DNA from: Strigomonas culicis
Taxonomy: Eukaryota > Euglenozoa > Kinetoplastea > Trypanosomatida > Trypanosomatidae
Assembly (NCBI GenBank): GCA_000482145.1
Contig: AUXH01000300.1
Coordinates: 1 to 22,846 of the forward strand
DNA: 22,846 bases
Direction: 5' to 3'
Shown: positions 22,811 to 22,846 of the stretch, in pieces
Position numbering within the stretch: position 1 is the first letter of the stretch
Layout: every line of letters starts with the position of its first letter
The notes under the pieces: generated by a model
What the model was told of the DNA's origin: nothing
The model's database searches: none
Seen by the model: only the letters and a program-made list of their open reading frames with translations
Made by a program: the position numbers and the translations under genes

Positions 22811-22846
<36 letters not shown>
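22811..22846. repeat. (AT)n microsatellite at right edge
   Basis: A pure AT run reaching the last base of the window; true length unknown. It mirrors the TA run at positions 1-38. Confidence 0.97.

Larger units (their letters stand above)
22324..22846. other. Spacer at right edge
   Basis: An AT-rich region upstream (minus sense) of the GTPase gene. It holds that gene's acceptor, an interrupted GA microsatellite at 22466-22500 and a terminal AT run. A minus-strand frame at 22572-22796 uses AT-rich codons and is not convincing. The gene to the right, if any, lies outside the window. Confidence 0.5.

Overview
The window looks like nuclear DNA from a kinetoplastid flagellate of the trypanosomatid lineage. 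All thirteen protein genes I can support lie on the minus strand, head to tail and without introns. Coding blocks are GC-rich with strong G/C third-position bias. Spacers are AT-rich and full of microsatellites, and most gene starts are preceded on the coding strand by a T/C tract and a first AG, as expected for spliced-leader trans-splicing. Two genes are PWWP-containing TFIIS paralogues of the TbTFIIS2 type. This is one piece of a polycistronic unit transcribed from right to left. I see no strand switch, tRNA or rRNA. I cannot name the genus.

Right-hand block (about 11.9-22.3 kb), reading in the direction of transcription: a GTPBP1/2-type translational GTPase (20035-22323), an M3A thimet-oligopeptidase-like metallopeptidase (17318-19369), a small single-span, probably mitochondrial membrane protein (16429-16923), and two adjacent TFIIS2-like elongation factors (14363-15766 and 11954-13474). 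These look like conserved housekeeping genes.

Middle block (about 2.9-11.3 kb) is the accessory-looking part and the best candidate for something undescribed. It holds three paralogous membrane-anchored CHAP proteins (10220-11326, 4832-5848, 2903-4381). Their CHAP modules resemble the amidase half of glutathionylspermidine/trypanothione synthetase but lack the synthetase half. Each has a hydrophilic N-terminus, one membrane span, and a CHAP domain on the far side that carries all the N-glycosylation sequons. In the last of them the catalytic cysteine is replaced by alanine. Between the first and second CHAP genes lie a mucin-like type I membrane protein with Thr/Lys/Pro/Asp repeats (8389-9750), an orphan ORF with a predicted N-myristoylation/palmitoylation start (7355-8098), and a HCxxGKDRTG lipid/tyrosine phosphatase (6283-7053). 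Four of the six are predicted membrane-spanning proteins and a fifth may be lipid-anchored, so the block may serve a cell-surface or endomembrane function. That link is inference.

Left end (about 0.6-2.3 kb): two conserved-looking genes of unknown function, a 113-residue protein (1991-2332) and a 388-residue low-complexity, probably nuclear protein (621-1787). The window starts and ends in (TA)n runs, so both edges may be assembly breaks.

Assignments rest on motif recognition by eye. No database search, structure prediction or transcript data was available.
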